Source: Flavobacteria bacterium GWA2_35_26 (lineage in GTDB: Bacteria; Bacteroidota; Bacteroidia; Flavobacteriales; Flavobacteriaceae). From it: 64,000 nt of DNA. The stretch is from NCBI GenBank assembly GCA_001800905.1, contig MGWH01000002.1:1-64000 (forward strand). Reading direction: 5' to 3'. Position 1 is the first letter of the stretch. Each line of letters begins with the position of its first letter. Below are positions 20,987 to 31,073 of this stretch, in pieces. The notes under the pieces were generated by a model. It had not been told where the DNA came from. It saw only the letters and a program-made list of their open reading frames with translations, and made no database searches. The translations under genes and the position numbers were made by a program.

Positions 20987-22375
20987 TTAGATTCCTGCAA
21001 TCACTTTAATTTCATCAATGATTCGCAAGGCCAAAACATCGGCTGCTTGCTGTGAAGGCGCTTCGGTATAGATTCTAATAATAGGTTCCGTATTCGATTT
21101 TCTCAAATGTACCCATTCGGTAGCAAAATCAATTTTTACTCCGTCAATCGTAGTGATATCTTCATCTTTATACTTGTCTGTCATAGCAACCAAAATAGCA
21201 TCCACATCAATTTGCGGTGTTAATTCAATTTTGTTTTTGCTCATATAATATTCTGGATACGACGCACGTAAGGCAGAAACTTTCATTTTTTTGTTGGCCA
21301 AATGAGTTAAGAATAAAGCAACTCCCACTAAGCTATCACGACCATAATGCAATTCTGGGTAAATGATCCCTCCGTTTCCTTCTCCTCCAATAATGGCATT
21401 GTTCTTTTTCATTAACTCCACTACATTCACTTCACCCACTGCACTCGCTTCATAACTTCCTTTGTGCGCATTGGTAACATCACGCAACGCACGAGACGAT
21501 GACATATTGGAAACGGTATTTCCAGGAGTTTTGCTTAACACATAATCAGCACAAGCGACCAAGGTGTATTCTTCTCCAAACATTTCGCCGTCTTCAGAAA
21601 TAAAAGCCAAACGATCTACATCTGGATCAACCACAATACCCAAGTGGGCTTTTTCTTTAACTACCAATTCCGAAATATCGGTCAAATGTTCTTTCAAGGG
21701 TTCTGGATTGTGAGGAAAATGGCCATTCGGTTCACAGTATAATTTTACTACTTCAACCCCCATTAATTCCAAAAGTTTTGGAATGATTATCCCTCCAGAA
21801 GAATTGACACCATCTACTACCACTTTGAATTGTGCCGATTTTACAGCCGCAACATCCACTAACGGTAAATTCAATACCTCGTCAATATGAATGTCCATAT
21901 AGGCATCGTTTTCAGTCACTGTTCCTAGTGCATCTACATCAGAGAAATCAAAGGCTTCCGCTTCCGCAATTTCTAAAATTTTCTCCCCTTCTACTCCATT
22001 CAAAAACTCTCCTTTTTCATTCAACAACTTCAAGGCATTCCATTGCTTTGGATTATGCGAAGCAGTTAATATGATTCCACCATCGGCTTTTTCTAAAGGA
22101 ACTGCAACTTCCACTGTTGGTGTAGTCGATAATCCCAAATCAATCACATCGATTCCAAGTCCTACCAAAGTATTTACTACTAAATTATGAATCATAGGAC
22201 CCGAAATTCGAGCGTCTCGACCAATTACTACAGATAATTTTTCTTTACCTGAATAGTTTTTTAGCCAAGTTCCATAAGCCGAAGCAAATTTCACTGCATC
22301 CACTGGAGTCAAGTTATCGCCAACTTTTCCGCCTATTGTTCCTCGAATTCCTGAGATTGATTTTATTAAAGTCAT
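20987..22375 (-). CDS. glmM: Phosphoglucosamine mutase
   Basis: 462 aa; ISGIRGTIGG, TASHNPKQWNALK, VDPDVDRLAFI, GGEGNGGIIYPE. Confidence 0.9.
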   Translation of the reverse strand: MTLIKSISGIRGTIGGKVGDNLTPVDAVKFASAYGTWLKNYSGKEKLSVVIGRDARISGPMIHNLVVNTLVGLGIDVIDLGLSTTPTVEVAVPLEKADGGIILTASHNPKQWNALKLLNEKGEFLNGVEGEKILEIAEAEAFDFSDVDALGTVTENDAYMDIHIDEVLNLPLVDVAAVKSAQFKVVVDGVNSSGGIIIPKLLELMGVEVVKLYCEPNGHFPHNPEPLKEHLTDISELVVKEKAHLGIVVDPDVDRLAFISEDGEMFGEEYTLVACADYVLSKTPGNTVSNMSSSRALRDVTNAHKGSYEASAVGEVNVVELMKKNNAIIGGEGNGGIIYPELHYGRDSLVGVALFLTHLANKKMKVSALRASYPEYYMSKNKIELTPQIDVDAILVAMTDKYKDEDITTIDGVKIDFATEWVHLRKSNTEPIIRIYTEAPSQQAADVLALRIIDEIKVIAGI

Positions 22376-22390
22376 CTATATCTGAATTAA

Positions 22391-22412
22391 ATTTGTATTT
22401 TGAAATACAAAT
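22391..22412. repeat. Perfect 10-bp inverted repeat in the glmM/AcpH-like divergent intergenic region
   Basis: atttgtattt-tg-aaatacaaat; overlaps a minus-strand TATATTTG (22408-22415). Confidence 0.6.
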
Positions 22413-22524
22413 ATAAAAGTTCGCTTTTAGCTAGACGACAAAATCATCACCTTTTTTTTACAAAATGAAAATCTAAAATGAACTGAACTTTGTATATTTG
22501 GAAAGAAACAACTCGAACAACCAA

Positions 22525-23109
22525 ATGAATTTCCTTGCCCACATTCATCTTTCTGGAGAAAACGAATTCATCAAAATTGGCAATTTCATGGCCGATGGAG
22601 TTCGAGGAAAACAATATGAAAATTTTCCAATTGACATTCAAAAAGGAATTTTGTTGCATCGAGCGATTGATACTTTTACAGATGCACATCCCCTTTTTCG
22701 TCAAAGTACTAAAAAGCTCCATTCTCGCTACCATCATTATGCTGGTGTAATCGTGGATATGTATTACGATCATTTTTTAGCCAAGAACTGGACCGATTAC
22801 CATTCAGAAAGTTTGTCTAATTATGCCGCTAATTTCTATCAATCATTGACGGATAATTTTCCGCTATTAACCCCAAAAACCCAAAATCTATTACCCTATA
22901 TGGTGGAATACAATTGGCTTGTTAATTATCAATCCATCCATGGTTTAGAACGTATTTTAAGCCAAATGGATCACCGAACCAAAAATCAATCTTTGATGCG
23001 TTTTGCAACCGAAGAACTCGTAGCACATTACGACGAATTTGAATCCGAATTTTCTTTATTTTATAAGGAAGTCCACCAATTTTCAAACAACAAACTGAAC
23101 GAATTATGA
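22525..23109 (+). CDS. Acyl carrier protein phosphodiesterase (DUF479)
   Basis: [59 protein letters not shown] at 22525. Confidence 0.87.
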   Translation: MNFLAHIHLSGENEFIKIGNFMADGVRGKQYENFPIDIQKGILLHRAIDTFTDAHPLFRQSTKKLHSRYHHYAGVIVDMYYDHFLAKNWTDYHSESLSNYAANFYQSLTDNFPLLTPKTQNLLPYMVEYNWLVNYQSIHGLERILSQMDHRTKNQSLMRFATEELVAHYDEFESEFSLFYKEVHQFSNNKLNEL

Positions 23110-24788
23110 TAACAACTTATCGTGTATTTTTTATTTCATTACTGGTCCTAGTAACCAATATATCACAGGCCCAAAAAGGGTTAATCGCTGACAAAGCCAT
23201 GGTAGTTTCTGCTCGTGAAGAGGCGTCTAAAATTGGCGTAGCCATTCTCAAAAAAGGAGGCAATGCTTTTGATGCTATGGTTGCGACCGAATTGGCATTG
23301 GCCGTAGCTTATCCGTATGCAGGTAATATTGGCGGAGGTGGATTTATGGTCTATCGCAAAGCCAATGGCGAAACCGGAACGCTCGATTATCGAGAAAAAG
23401 CACCTTTATCTGCTACAAAAAATATGTTCTTAGATAAAAATGGTAATATACTACCCGATAAAAGCACTGATTCTCCTCTTGCTATTGGAGTTCCCGGAAC
23501 CATTGCGGGCGTATTTGCAGTACATGAAAAATTGGGTTCTCTACCCATGTCCGAAATCATGAAACCGGTAATTGAATTGGCCGAAAAAGGAGTTATTGTT
23601 ACTAAAAAACAAGAAAAAAGTTTGAACAATTACCGAGAATCCATTATCAAAGCGAATGGAAGTTCGACCAAATTTGCTACTGTTTTTAAAGAAAATGATA
23701 CCATCAAATATCCTGCATTAGCAGAGACATTAAAACGAATCGCTAAAAATGGAAAAGCAGAATTTTACAAAGGAGAAACAGCCCGAAAGTTGGTTCGCTA
23801 TTTTAATAAAATTGGAGCTATTATTACCGCCGAAGATTTGGCACAATACGAAGCTAAATGGAGAAATTCGCTAGAGTTTAATTACAAAGATTTAAAAATA
23901 ATTTCAATGGCGCCACCAAGTAGCGGAGGCATTTGCTTGGCTCAAATCATGAAAATGATTGCGCCATTTGATATCGCTAGCAAAGGACATAATTCGGCCG
24001 AGGCTATCCAACTAATTGTGGAAGCAGAACGAAGAGCCTATGCCGATAGAAGTGCCTTTTTAGGCGATCCTGATTTTGTAAAAATGCCAGTCAAAGAGTT
24101 AATGGACTCTGAGTATCTTAAAAAAAGAATGGCAACTTTCAATTTAGATAAAGCTACTTTATCCTCTGATATAAAGGAAGGTAAAGTAAATTACAATGAA
24201 AGTACCGAAACAACTCATTATTCCATTGTGGACTCTTTTGGGAATGCTGTAGCGGCGACAACTACTATTAATGATGGTTTTGGATCCAAATATTATTGCG
24301 ACGAATTAGGCTTTTTCTTGAATAATGAAATGGACGATTTTAGTGCCAAACCAGGCGAACCCAATATGTTTGGATTGATTGGAAATGAGGCCAACAGCAT
24401 TGCACCCCAAAAACGAATGTTGAGTTCGATGACACCAACCATCGTCGAAAAAAATGGAAAATTATTTATGGTGGTGGGTTCGCCAGGAGGATCCACAATT
24501 ATTACCTCGGTTTTACAAACTATTCTAAATGTGTACGAATACAACTTAAGCATGCAAGAGGCGGTAAATGCGCCCCGCTTTCATCACCAATGGTTGCCAG
24601 ATATAATCACTTTTGAACCCAACGCTTTTGATGCCAAAACTTTGGAAGCTTTAAAAACCAAATCCTATTTAATCAATGAAAAAACAACTCCTGTAATTGG
24701 TAAAGTAGATGCCATTTTAGTTTTACCAAATGGAAAATTAGAAGGTGGTGCCGATTATAGAGGAGATGATAAAGCGGTTGGATTTTAA
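23106..24788 (+). CDS. ggt: Gamma-glutamyltransferase
   Basis: 560 aa; [11 protein letters not shown], catalytic [37 protein letters not shown] overlap with preceding gene. Confidence 0.93.
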   Translation: MITTYRVFFISLLVLVTNISQAQKGLIADKAMVVSAREEASKIGVAILKKGGNAFDAMVATELALAVAYPYAGNIGGGGFMVYRKANGETGTLDYREKAPLSATKNMFLDKNGNILPDKSTDSPLAIGVPGTIAGVFAVHEKLGSLPMSEIMKPVIELAEKGVIVTKKQEKSLNNYRESIIKANGSSTKFATVFKENDTIKYPALAETLKRIAKNGKAEFYKGETARKLVRYFNKIGAIITAEDLAQYEAKWRNSLEFNYKDLKIISMAPPSSGGICLAQIMKMIAPFDIASKGHNSAEAIQLIVEAERRAYADRSAFLGDPDFVKMPVKELMDSEYLKKRMATFNLDKATLSSDIKEGKVNYNESTETTHYSIVDSFGNAVAATTTINDGFGSKYYCDELGFFLNNEMDDFSAKPGEPNMFGLIGNEANSIAPQKRMLSSMTPTIVEKNGKLFMVVGSPGGSTIITSVLQTILNVYEYNLSMQEAVNAPRFHHQWLPDIITFEPNAFDAKTLEALKTKSYLINEKTTPVIGKVDAILVLPNGKLEGGADYRGDDKAVGF

Positions 24789-24791
24789 TCA

Positions 24792-25463
24792 ATGATCATG
24801 AATTTTAGTACCGAATTAGAAACCGAATTCAAAGCCAAGCAGCATCCTGAAAATGCTGTGCCAATGGCTAAATATATGAAGGATTTATTCCCGTTTTTTG
24901 GAATTAAAACCGATGAAAGAAGAGCTATTTTTAAATTGGTTTGCAAAAAACATCAGACCGAAATCGACACCAATACCAGAACAATTGGTTGGGAGTTATT
25001 CCAAAAAAACGAAAGAGAACTTCAGTATTGCGGAATAGAAATTCTTAGTAAGAATTTGAAAAAAAAGTATGTCATTGAAGACATTGTTTGGATCGAAAAA
25101 TTGCTGATTACCAATTCTTGGTGGGATAGTGTCGATACGATTTCAAAATTTATTTTGGGCGATTATTTACAACAATTTCCTGCTGAAATACCAACAGTTG
25201 TGGCCCGATTTTCAGAGGCTAATAATATTTGGCTGAACAGAAGCGTGATTCTATTTCAACTCGGGTATAAATCCCAAACCGATTTTAAACTACTACAATC
25301 ATTGTGCATAAAACATAGTAATTCTAATGAATTTTTTATTCGGAAAGCAATTGGTTGGGCGCTTCGTGAATATGCCAAAACATACCCAGAAGCCGTTCGT
25401 GAATTTGTATTGCAATCCAACTTAAAGCCTTTGAGTAAAAAAGAAGCATTAAAAAATATTTAA
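24792..25463 (+). CDS. DNA alkylation repair protein (AlkC/AlkD-like HEAT repeat)
   Basis: 223 aa; WELFQKNERELQYCGIEIL, WWDSVDTISKFILG, IRKAIGWALREYAKTYPEAV. Confidence 0.88.
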   Translation: MIMNFSTELETEFKAKQHPENAVPMAKYMKDLFPFFGIKTDERRAIFKLVCKKHQTEIDTNTRTIGWELFQKNERELQYCGIEILSKNLKKKYVIEDIVWIEKLLITNSWWDSVDTISKFILGDYLQQFPAEIPTVVARFSEANNIWLNRSVILFQLGYKSQTDFKLLQSLCIKHSNSNEFFIRKAIGWALREYAKTYPEAVREFVLQSNLKPLSKKEALKNI

Positions 25464-25492
25464 TTGTAAATTAGCGCGCTGAAAAAAATACC

Positions 25493-27277
25493 ATGTTTAA
25501 GAAAATCATACTCCAAATAGAAGGCACGATCGCTTGGTCCAGATCAAAATTAGGCGATAAGCAATTTATCTTTCTATCGGCTGTACTTGTTGGTATTTCT
25601 GCTGCCTTTGCAGTAATTCTGTTAAAAGCTTTTGCCCACTGGGTTTTTACTTTTGCCACTTATGTAAGTCGGATTTTAAAATTAGGTTTTTTCAATAGTA
25701 TTTTGCCTATCATCGGGATTTTACTCACCGTTTTTGTAATCAAAAAATTCTTAGGTGGAACTATTCAAAAAGGAACTTCACAAATCCTGTATGCAGTAGC
25801 CAAGAAAGCCAGTATTATCCCTGCCAAACAAATGTATGCGCAAATCATTACGAGTTCCTTAACTGTAGGTATGGGTGGTTCTGCCGGTTTAGAAAGTCCC
25901 ATTGTAATTACGGGTGCTGCCTTTGGTTCTAATTTTGCACAGAAATACAAATTAAGTTATAAAGACCGAACGCTACTGATTGGTTGTGGGGTTGCAGCTG
26001 GTATTGCAGCCGCGTTTAACGCACCTATTGCAGGAGTTTTATTTGCTATTGAAGTACTTTTAGTAGATGTAAGTATATCGGCATTTACACCCATTATGAT
26101 CGCTGCAGCAACCGGCGCTTTAGTCTCCGTGATTGTGCTAAATGAGAACATCTTACTTTCGTTCAAGCAACAAGAAGATTTTAATTATCATTACATTCCG
26201 TTCTATGCCTTCTTAGGTATATTTACCGGTTTGATTTCCATATACTATTCCCGAAATTTTCAACGCGTAGAACATATCTTTAGCCGATTAAAATTGGGTC
26301 CTTACAAAAAAGCGTTGTTTGGCTCTACTCTTCTAGCCATTTTAATTTATGTTTTTCCAACTTTGTTTGGGGAAGGTTATGAAAGTATTCGGATTCTATC
26401 CGAAAGCGATCCAGGGCAATTATTAGAAAATACGTTATTTAGCGGATTCAGAAACAACAGCTGGGTACTTTTACTATTTGTGGGTTGCACAATGTTGCTC
26501 AAAGCTTTTGCTTCCGGTTTAACTATTGGGAGTGGTGGTAATGGAGGTAACTTTGCTCCTTCCTTATTTTTAGGATCCTATGTTGGATTTTTCTTTTCCA
26601 AATTGATTAACCTTATTGGGTTAGCCAAATTACCCATCAGTAACTTTACTTTAGTGGGAATGGCGGGTATTTTAAGTGGGTTGTTTCATGCCCCTTTAAC
26701 TGCGATTTTCTTGATCGCCGAAATCACCGGAGGCTACAACTTAATGATTCCATTGATGATTGTTTCTTCAATCAGTTTTGCTATTTCGAAACGTTTTGAG
26801 AAACATTCGATGGATGTGAAAAATTTAGCCAAAAAAGGACATGCTTTTACGAGTAACAAAGACGCCAATGTATTATCGACTTTAAATACTAATTCTATTA
26901 TTCAAACCGATTATTTGACGGTATCTCCAAATGAAAATTTGGACAAATTAGTAGACTTGATTTCCAATTCAACTCAAGTCGTTTTTGCAGTAGTGAATTT
27001 GGAAAACGAATTGGTGGGCGTGGTCTATTTTAACGATATCAAAGAAATTATTTTCAACACGTACCGAGTGAAATTTACCCTAATCAAAGAGATCATGACT
27101 GCTCCCAAAGAAATCATTACCCCAGAAGACAGTATGGAAATGGTGATGAATAAATTTGAGCAAACAAAAATGGCCTTTTTACCGGTACTCAAAAACGACA
27201 AGTATTACGGATTTATTTCGAAATCTATGGCTTTAGAAGCCTATCGTACCAAACTGAAATCCATGACGATTGAGTAA
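25493..27277 (+). CDS. ClC-type chloride channel with C-terminal CBS domains
   Basis: 594 aa; GMGGSAGLESPIVITGAAFGS, AAFNAPIAGVLFAIE, GSGGNGGNFAPSLFLG, two CBS-like repeats. Confidence 0.93.
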   Translation: MFKKIILQIEGTIAWSRSKLGDKQFIFLSAVLVGISAAFAVILLKAFAHWVFTFATYVSRILKLGFFNSILPIIGILLTVFVIKKFLGGTIQKGTSQILYAVAKKASIIPAKQMYAQIITSSLTVGMGGSAGLESPIVITGAAFGSNFAQKYKLSYKDRTLLIGCGVAAGIAAAFNAPIAGVLFAIEVLLVDVSISAFTPIMIAAATGALVSVIVLNENILLSFKQQEDFNYHYIPFYAFLGIFTGLISIYYSRNFQRVEHIFSRLKLGPYKKALFGSTLLAILIYVFPTLFGEGYESIRILSESDPGQLLENTLFSGFRNNSWVLLLFVGCTMLLKAFASGLTIGSGGNGGNFAPSLFLGSYVGFFFSKLINLIGLAKLPISNFTLVGMAGILSGLFHAPLTAIFLIAEITGGYNLMIPLMIVSSISFAISKRFEKHSMDVKNLAKKGHAFTSNKDANVLSTLNTNSIIQTDYLTVSPNENLDKLVDLISNSTQVVFAVVNLENELVGVVYFNDIKEIIFNTYRVKFTLIKEIMTAPKEIITPEDSMEMVMNKFEQTKMAFLPVLKNDKYYGFISKSMALEAYRTKLKSMTIE

Positions 27278-27390
27278 TCGCAGTAACACAAAACTCAATT
27301 GCTAATTTACAAGCTATTTTAACATAAACTTCGCTGCTGTTGTACCAAAAGAATCAATCAAAATGGTAACTTTGCTTTTTTGCAAAAATT

Positions 27391-30222
27391 ATGGTAGACA
27401 CAGACAATACTATTGACGTTCAGGGCGCACGCGTTCACAACCTAAAAAATATCGATATTTCAATTCCTCGTGAGCAATTAGTGGTCATCACTGGGCTATC
27501 GGGTTCTGGAAAATCATCCTTAGCTTTTGATACGATTTATGCCGAAGGACAACGTCGTTATGTTGAAACTTTTTCGGCCTATGCCCGTCAGTTTTTAGGT
27601 GGATTAGAACGTCCCAATGTCGATAAAATTGACGGACTTTCTCCTGTGATTGCTATTGAGCAAAAAACAACCAGCAAAAGTCCGCGTTCCACTGTGGGAA
27701 CCATCACTGAAATCTACGACTTCTTGCGTTTATTGTATGCTCGTGGCGCTGAAGCCTACAGTTACAATACCGGAGAAAAAATGGTTTCGTATTCTGATGA
27801 GCAAATCAAAGAATTGATTACCCAAGATTTTACAGGAAAACGAATCAATATTTTAGCACCAATTATTCGTGCTAGAAAAGGACATTATGCTGAGCTTTTC
27901 CAGCAAATTACCAAACAAGGCTTTCTGAAAGTACGCGTGAATGGAGAAATTCAGGATTTGGTTAGCGGCATGAAACTAGATCGTTACAAAACCCATGACA
28001 TTGAAATTGTAGTCGACCGCTTAGTTGTTGACAACAGCGATGACAATCAGAAACGTTTATCCGAAAGCATCAACACCGCCATGCATCATGGTGAAAATGT
28101 GTTGATGGTTTTGGACCAAGATTCCAATGAAGTACGCTATTTCAGTAGAAATTTAATGTGTCCAACTACGGGTATTTCGTATCAAAATCCTGAACCCAAT
28201 TTATTTTCTTTCAACTCGCCAAAAGGAGCTTGCGCACATTGTAACGGATTAGGGACGGTGAATGAAATCAATCGAAAAAAGATCATCCCAAATTCTAGAT
28301 TATCCATCAAAAATGGTGGTTTTGCGCCATTGGGCGAATACAAATCGTCCTGGATTTTCAAGCAATTGGAAATTATTGGCGAAAAATACGGTTTCAAATT
28401 GACCGATGCGGTAGAAACCATTTCGGAAGAAGCAATGGAAATGATTTTGAACGGTGGTAAAGAAAAATTCACCATCAACTCCAAAGATTTAGGCGTCGCC
28501 AGAGAATATAAAATTGACTTTGAAGGAATCGCTCATTTTATCAAAAACCAATACGATGAAAGTGGTTCAAGCTCGATTAAACGTTGGGCAAAAGAATTCA
28601 TGGACGAAGTGGATTGTCCCGAATGTGAAGGTTCACGATTGAAAAAGGAAGCACTATTTTTCAAAGTAAACGATAAAAACATTGCCGAATTAAGCGATTT
28701 AGATATTTCTGATTTAACCCTTTGGTTCCAAGAATTAGAAAGTCATTTATCAGACAAACAAAAAACAATTGCTACCGAAGTCATCAAAGAAATCAAAGAT
28801 CGATTGGACTTTTTGATGAATGTAGGATTGAACTATTTGGCCCTAAGCCGAAGTTCAAAATCCCTTTCCGGTGGTGAAGCACAACGCATCCGATTGGCAA
28901 CTCAGATTGGTTCGCAATTAGTTGGTGTTCTTTATATTTTGGATGAACCAAGTATTGGTTTACACCAAAGAGACAACGAAAAATTGATTCATTCATTGGA
29001 ACAATTGCGTGATATTGGCAATTCGGTAATTGTGGTAGAACACGACAAAGACATGATTGAACGCGCCGATTATGTGATTGACATTGGTCCAAGAGCTGGG
29101 AAATTTGGAGGCGAAATCATTAGTCAAGGTACGCCTGCTGAGATATTGAAAAGCAACACCATTACGGCTCAATTCATGAATGGCGATATGAAAATTGAAG
29201 TCCCTAAAAAGCGTCGTGAGGGCAATGGTAAATTCTTAAAACTAACGGGCGCTACTGGAAATAATTTAAAAAATGTTTCTATCGATTTACCGTTAGGCCA
29301 ACTGATATGCGTCACTGGAGTTTCTGGAAGCGGGAAATCAACTTTGATTAACGAAACCCTTTATCCTATTTTAAATGCCTATTATTTCAACGGAGTTAAA
29401 AAACCACAACCTTATAAAAAAATTGAAGGATTAGAACATATTGACAAAGTGATTGACATTGATCAAAGTCCAATTGGGCGTACGCCAAGATCGAATCCAG
29501 CGACCTATACCGAAGTCTTTTCGGAGATTCGAAACTTATTCACGATGACTTCTGAAAGTATGATTCGCGGTTACAAAGCCGGGCGATTTAGTTTCAATGT
29601 AAAAGGAGGACGTTGCGAAACTTGTGAAGGTTCTGGAGTGCGAACGATTGAAATGAACTTTTTACCGGATGTGTATGTGGAATGTGAAACCTGCCAAGGC
29701 AAACGTTTCAATAGAGAAACTTTAGAAATTCGCTACAAAGGGAAATCCATTTCAGATGTATTGAATATGACGGTGGATGAAGCGGTTCCTTTCTTTGAAA
29801 ACATACCCAAAATTTACCGAAAAGTAAAAACCATTCAGGAAGTAGGATTGGGTTATATCACTTTAGGTCAACAAAGTACAACCCTTTCTGGCGGTGAAGC
29901 ACAACGTATCAAATTGGCGGGTGAATTATCAAAAAAAGATACGGGTAATACTTTTTATATTTTAGACGAACCGACTACGGGACTTCATTTTGAAGACATT
30001 CGAGTTTTGATGGGAGTGATTAATAAATTAGTTGATAAAGGGAATACCATCTTGATCATTGAACACAATATGGATGTGATCAAACTAGCCGATTATATTA
30101 TTGACATTGGTCCAGAAGGTGGAAAAGGTGGCGGACAATTAGTAGCCAAAGGAACTCCTGAAGAAATTGTGAAAAATAAAAAAAGCTATACTGCGGAATT
30201 TTTGAAAAAAGAATTAGTTTAG
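27391..30222 (+). CDS. uvrA: Excinuclease ABC subunit A
   Basis: 943 aa; [40 protein letters not shown], CxxC zinc motifs, two LSGGEAQRI signatures. Confidence 0.97.
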   Translation: MVDTDNTIDVQGARVHNLKNIDISIPREQLVVITGLSGSGKSSLAFDTIYAEGQRRYVETFSAYARQFLGGLERPNVDKIDGLSPVIAIEQKTTSKSPRSTVGTITEIYDFLRLLYARGAEAYSYNTGEKMVSYSDEQIKELITQDFTGKRINILAPIIRARKGHYAELFQQITKQGFLKVRVNGEIQDLVSGMKLDRYKTHDIEIVVDRLVVDNSDDNQKRLSESINTAMHHGENVLMVLDQDSNEVRYFSRNLMCPTTGISYQNPEPNLFSFNSPKGACAHCNGLGTVNEINRKKIIPNSRLSIKNGGFAPLGEYKSSWIFKQLEIIGEKYGFKLTDAVETISEEAMEMILNGGKEKFTINSKDLGVAREYKIDFEGIAHFIKNQYDESGSSSIKRWAKEFMDEVDCPECEGSRLKKEALFFKVNDKNIAELSDLDISDLTLWFQELESHLSDKQKTIATEVIKEIKDRLDFLMNVGLNYLALSRSSKSLSGGEAQRIRLATQIGSQLVGVLYILDEPSIGLHQRDNEKLIHSLEQLRDIGNSVIVVEHDKDMIERADYVIDIGPRAGKFGGEIISQGTPAEILKSNTITAQFMNGDMKIEVPKKRREGNGKFLKLTGATGNNLKNVSIDLPLGQLICVTGVSGSGKSTLINETLYPILNAYYFNGVKKPQPYKKIEGLEHIDKVIDIDQSPIGRTPRSNPATYTEVFSEIRNLFTMTSESMIRGYKAGRFSFNVKGGRCETCEGSGVRTIEMNFLPDVYVECETCQGKRFNRETLEIRYKGKSISDVLNMTVDEAVPFFENIPKIYRKVKTIQEVGLGYITLGQQSTTLSGGEAQRIKLAGELSKKDTGNTFYILDEPTTGLHFEDIRVLMGVINKLVDKGNTILIIEHNMDVIKLADYIIDIGPEGGKGGGQLVAKGTPEEIVKNKKSYTAEFLKKELV

Positions 30223-30281
30223 TAGAACATAAACATAGCTATTCGTATTGAAAAAATGAAAAGCTCCAAAAATTTAAACCT

Positions 30282-31004
30282 ATGAAATTACACGATAGTA
30301 CTGAAGACAATGAGATTCAAGCCCAACTCAATCAAAAAGATTGGAATGAAATTCGTGCCAATGACAGTTGGGGTATTTTCAAAATCATGTCTGAATTTGT
30401 CAATGGATATGAGGCCATGGGACGTATCGGACCTTGTGTAAGTATTTTTGGCTCAGCTAGAATTAAACCTGGTGATCCCTATTATTTACTAGCTGAAAAG
30501 ATCGCTTATAAAATTAGTAAAGCAGGGTACGGAGTAATCACAGGAGGAGGTCCAGGTATCATGGAAGCCGGTAACAAAGGAGCTCATTTAGGTGGTGGAA
30601 CTTCTGTAGGATTGAATATTGAACTACCATTTGAACAACATCACAATCCCTATATTGATCGAGATAAAAATTTGAACTTTGACTATTTCTTTGTTCGAAA
30701 AGTAATGTTTGTAAAATATTCGCAAGGATTTGTGGTCATGCCTGGTGGATTTGGAACATTAGACGAACTTTTTGAAGCCATAACTTTGATTCAAACCAAG
30801 AAAATTGGTCGTTTTCCAATAGTATTAGTAGGAACTACTTTTTGGTCTGGCCTAATTGATTGGGTAAAAACCGTTTTAATCGAACGCGAAGCAACAGTGA
30901 GTGCTTCTGATTTAGATTTGATAAAAATTGTAGACACCGAAGACGAAGTAGTCGCAGTAATTGACGCTTTCTATAAAAAATTCGACTTAAGTCCTAACTT
31001 TTAA
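30282..31004 (+). CDS. LOG family protein (TIGR00730 Rossmann fold)
   Basis: 240 aa; SIFGSARIKPGDPYY, VITGGGPGIMEAGNKGA, VMPGGFGTLDELFE. Confidence 0.92.
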   Translation: MKLHDSTEDNEIQAQLNQKDWNEIRANDSWGIFKIMSEFVNGYEAMGRIGPCVSIFGSARIKPGDPYYLLAEKIAYKISKAGYGVITGGGPGIMEAGNKGAHLGGGTSVGLNIELPFEQHHNPYIDRDKNLNFDYFFVRKVMFVKYSQGFVVMPGGFGTLDELFEAITLIQTKKIGRFPIVLVGTTFWSGLIDWVKTVLIEREATVSASDLDLIKIVDTEDEVVAVIDAFYKKFDLSPNF

Positions 31005-31073
31005 TCTTTAGATTATCGTATTCTGATTTGTTTTCGGTTATTTAATTGTACCTTGTAGTTAAATCGTTTAAAG

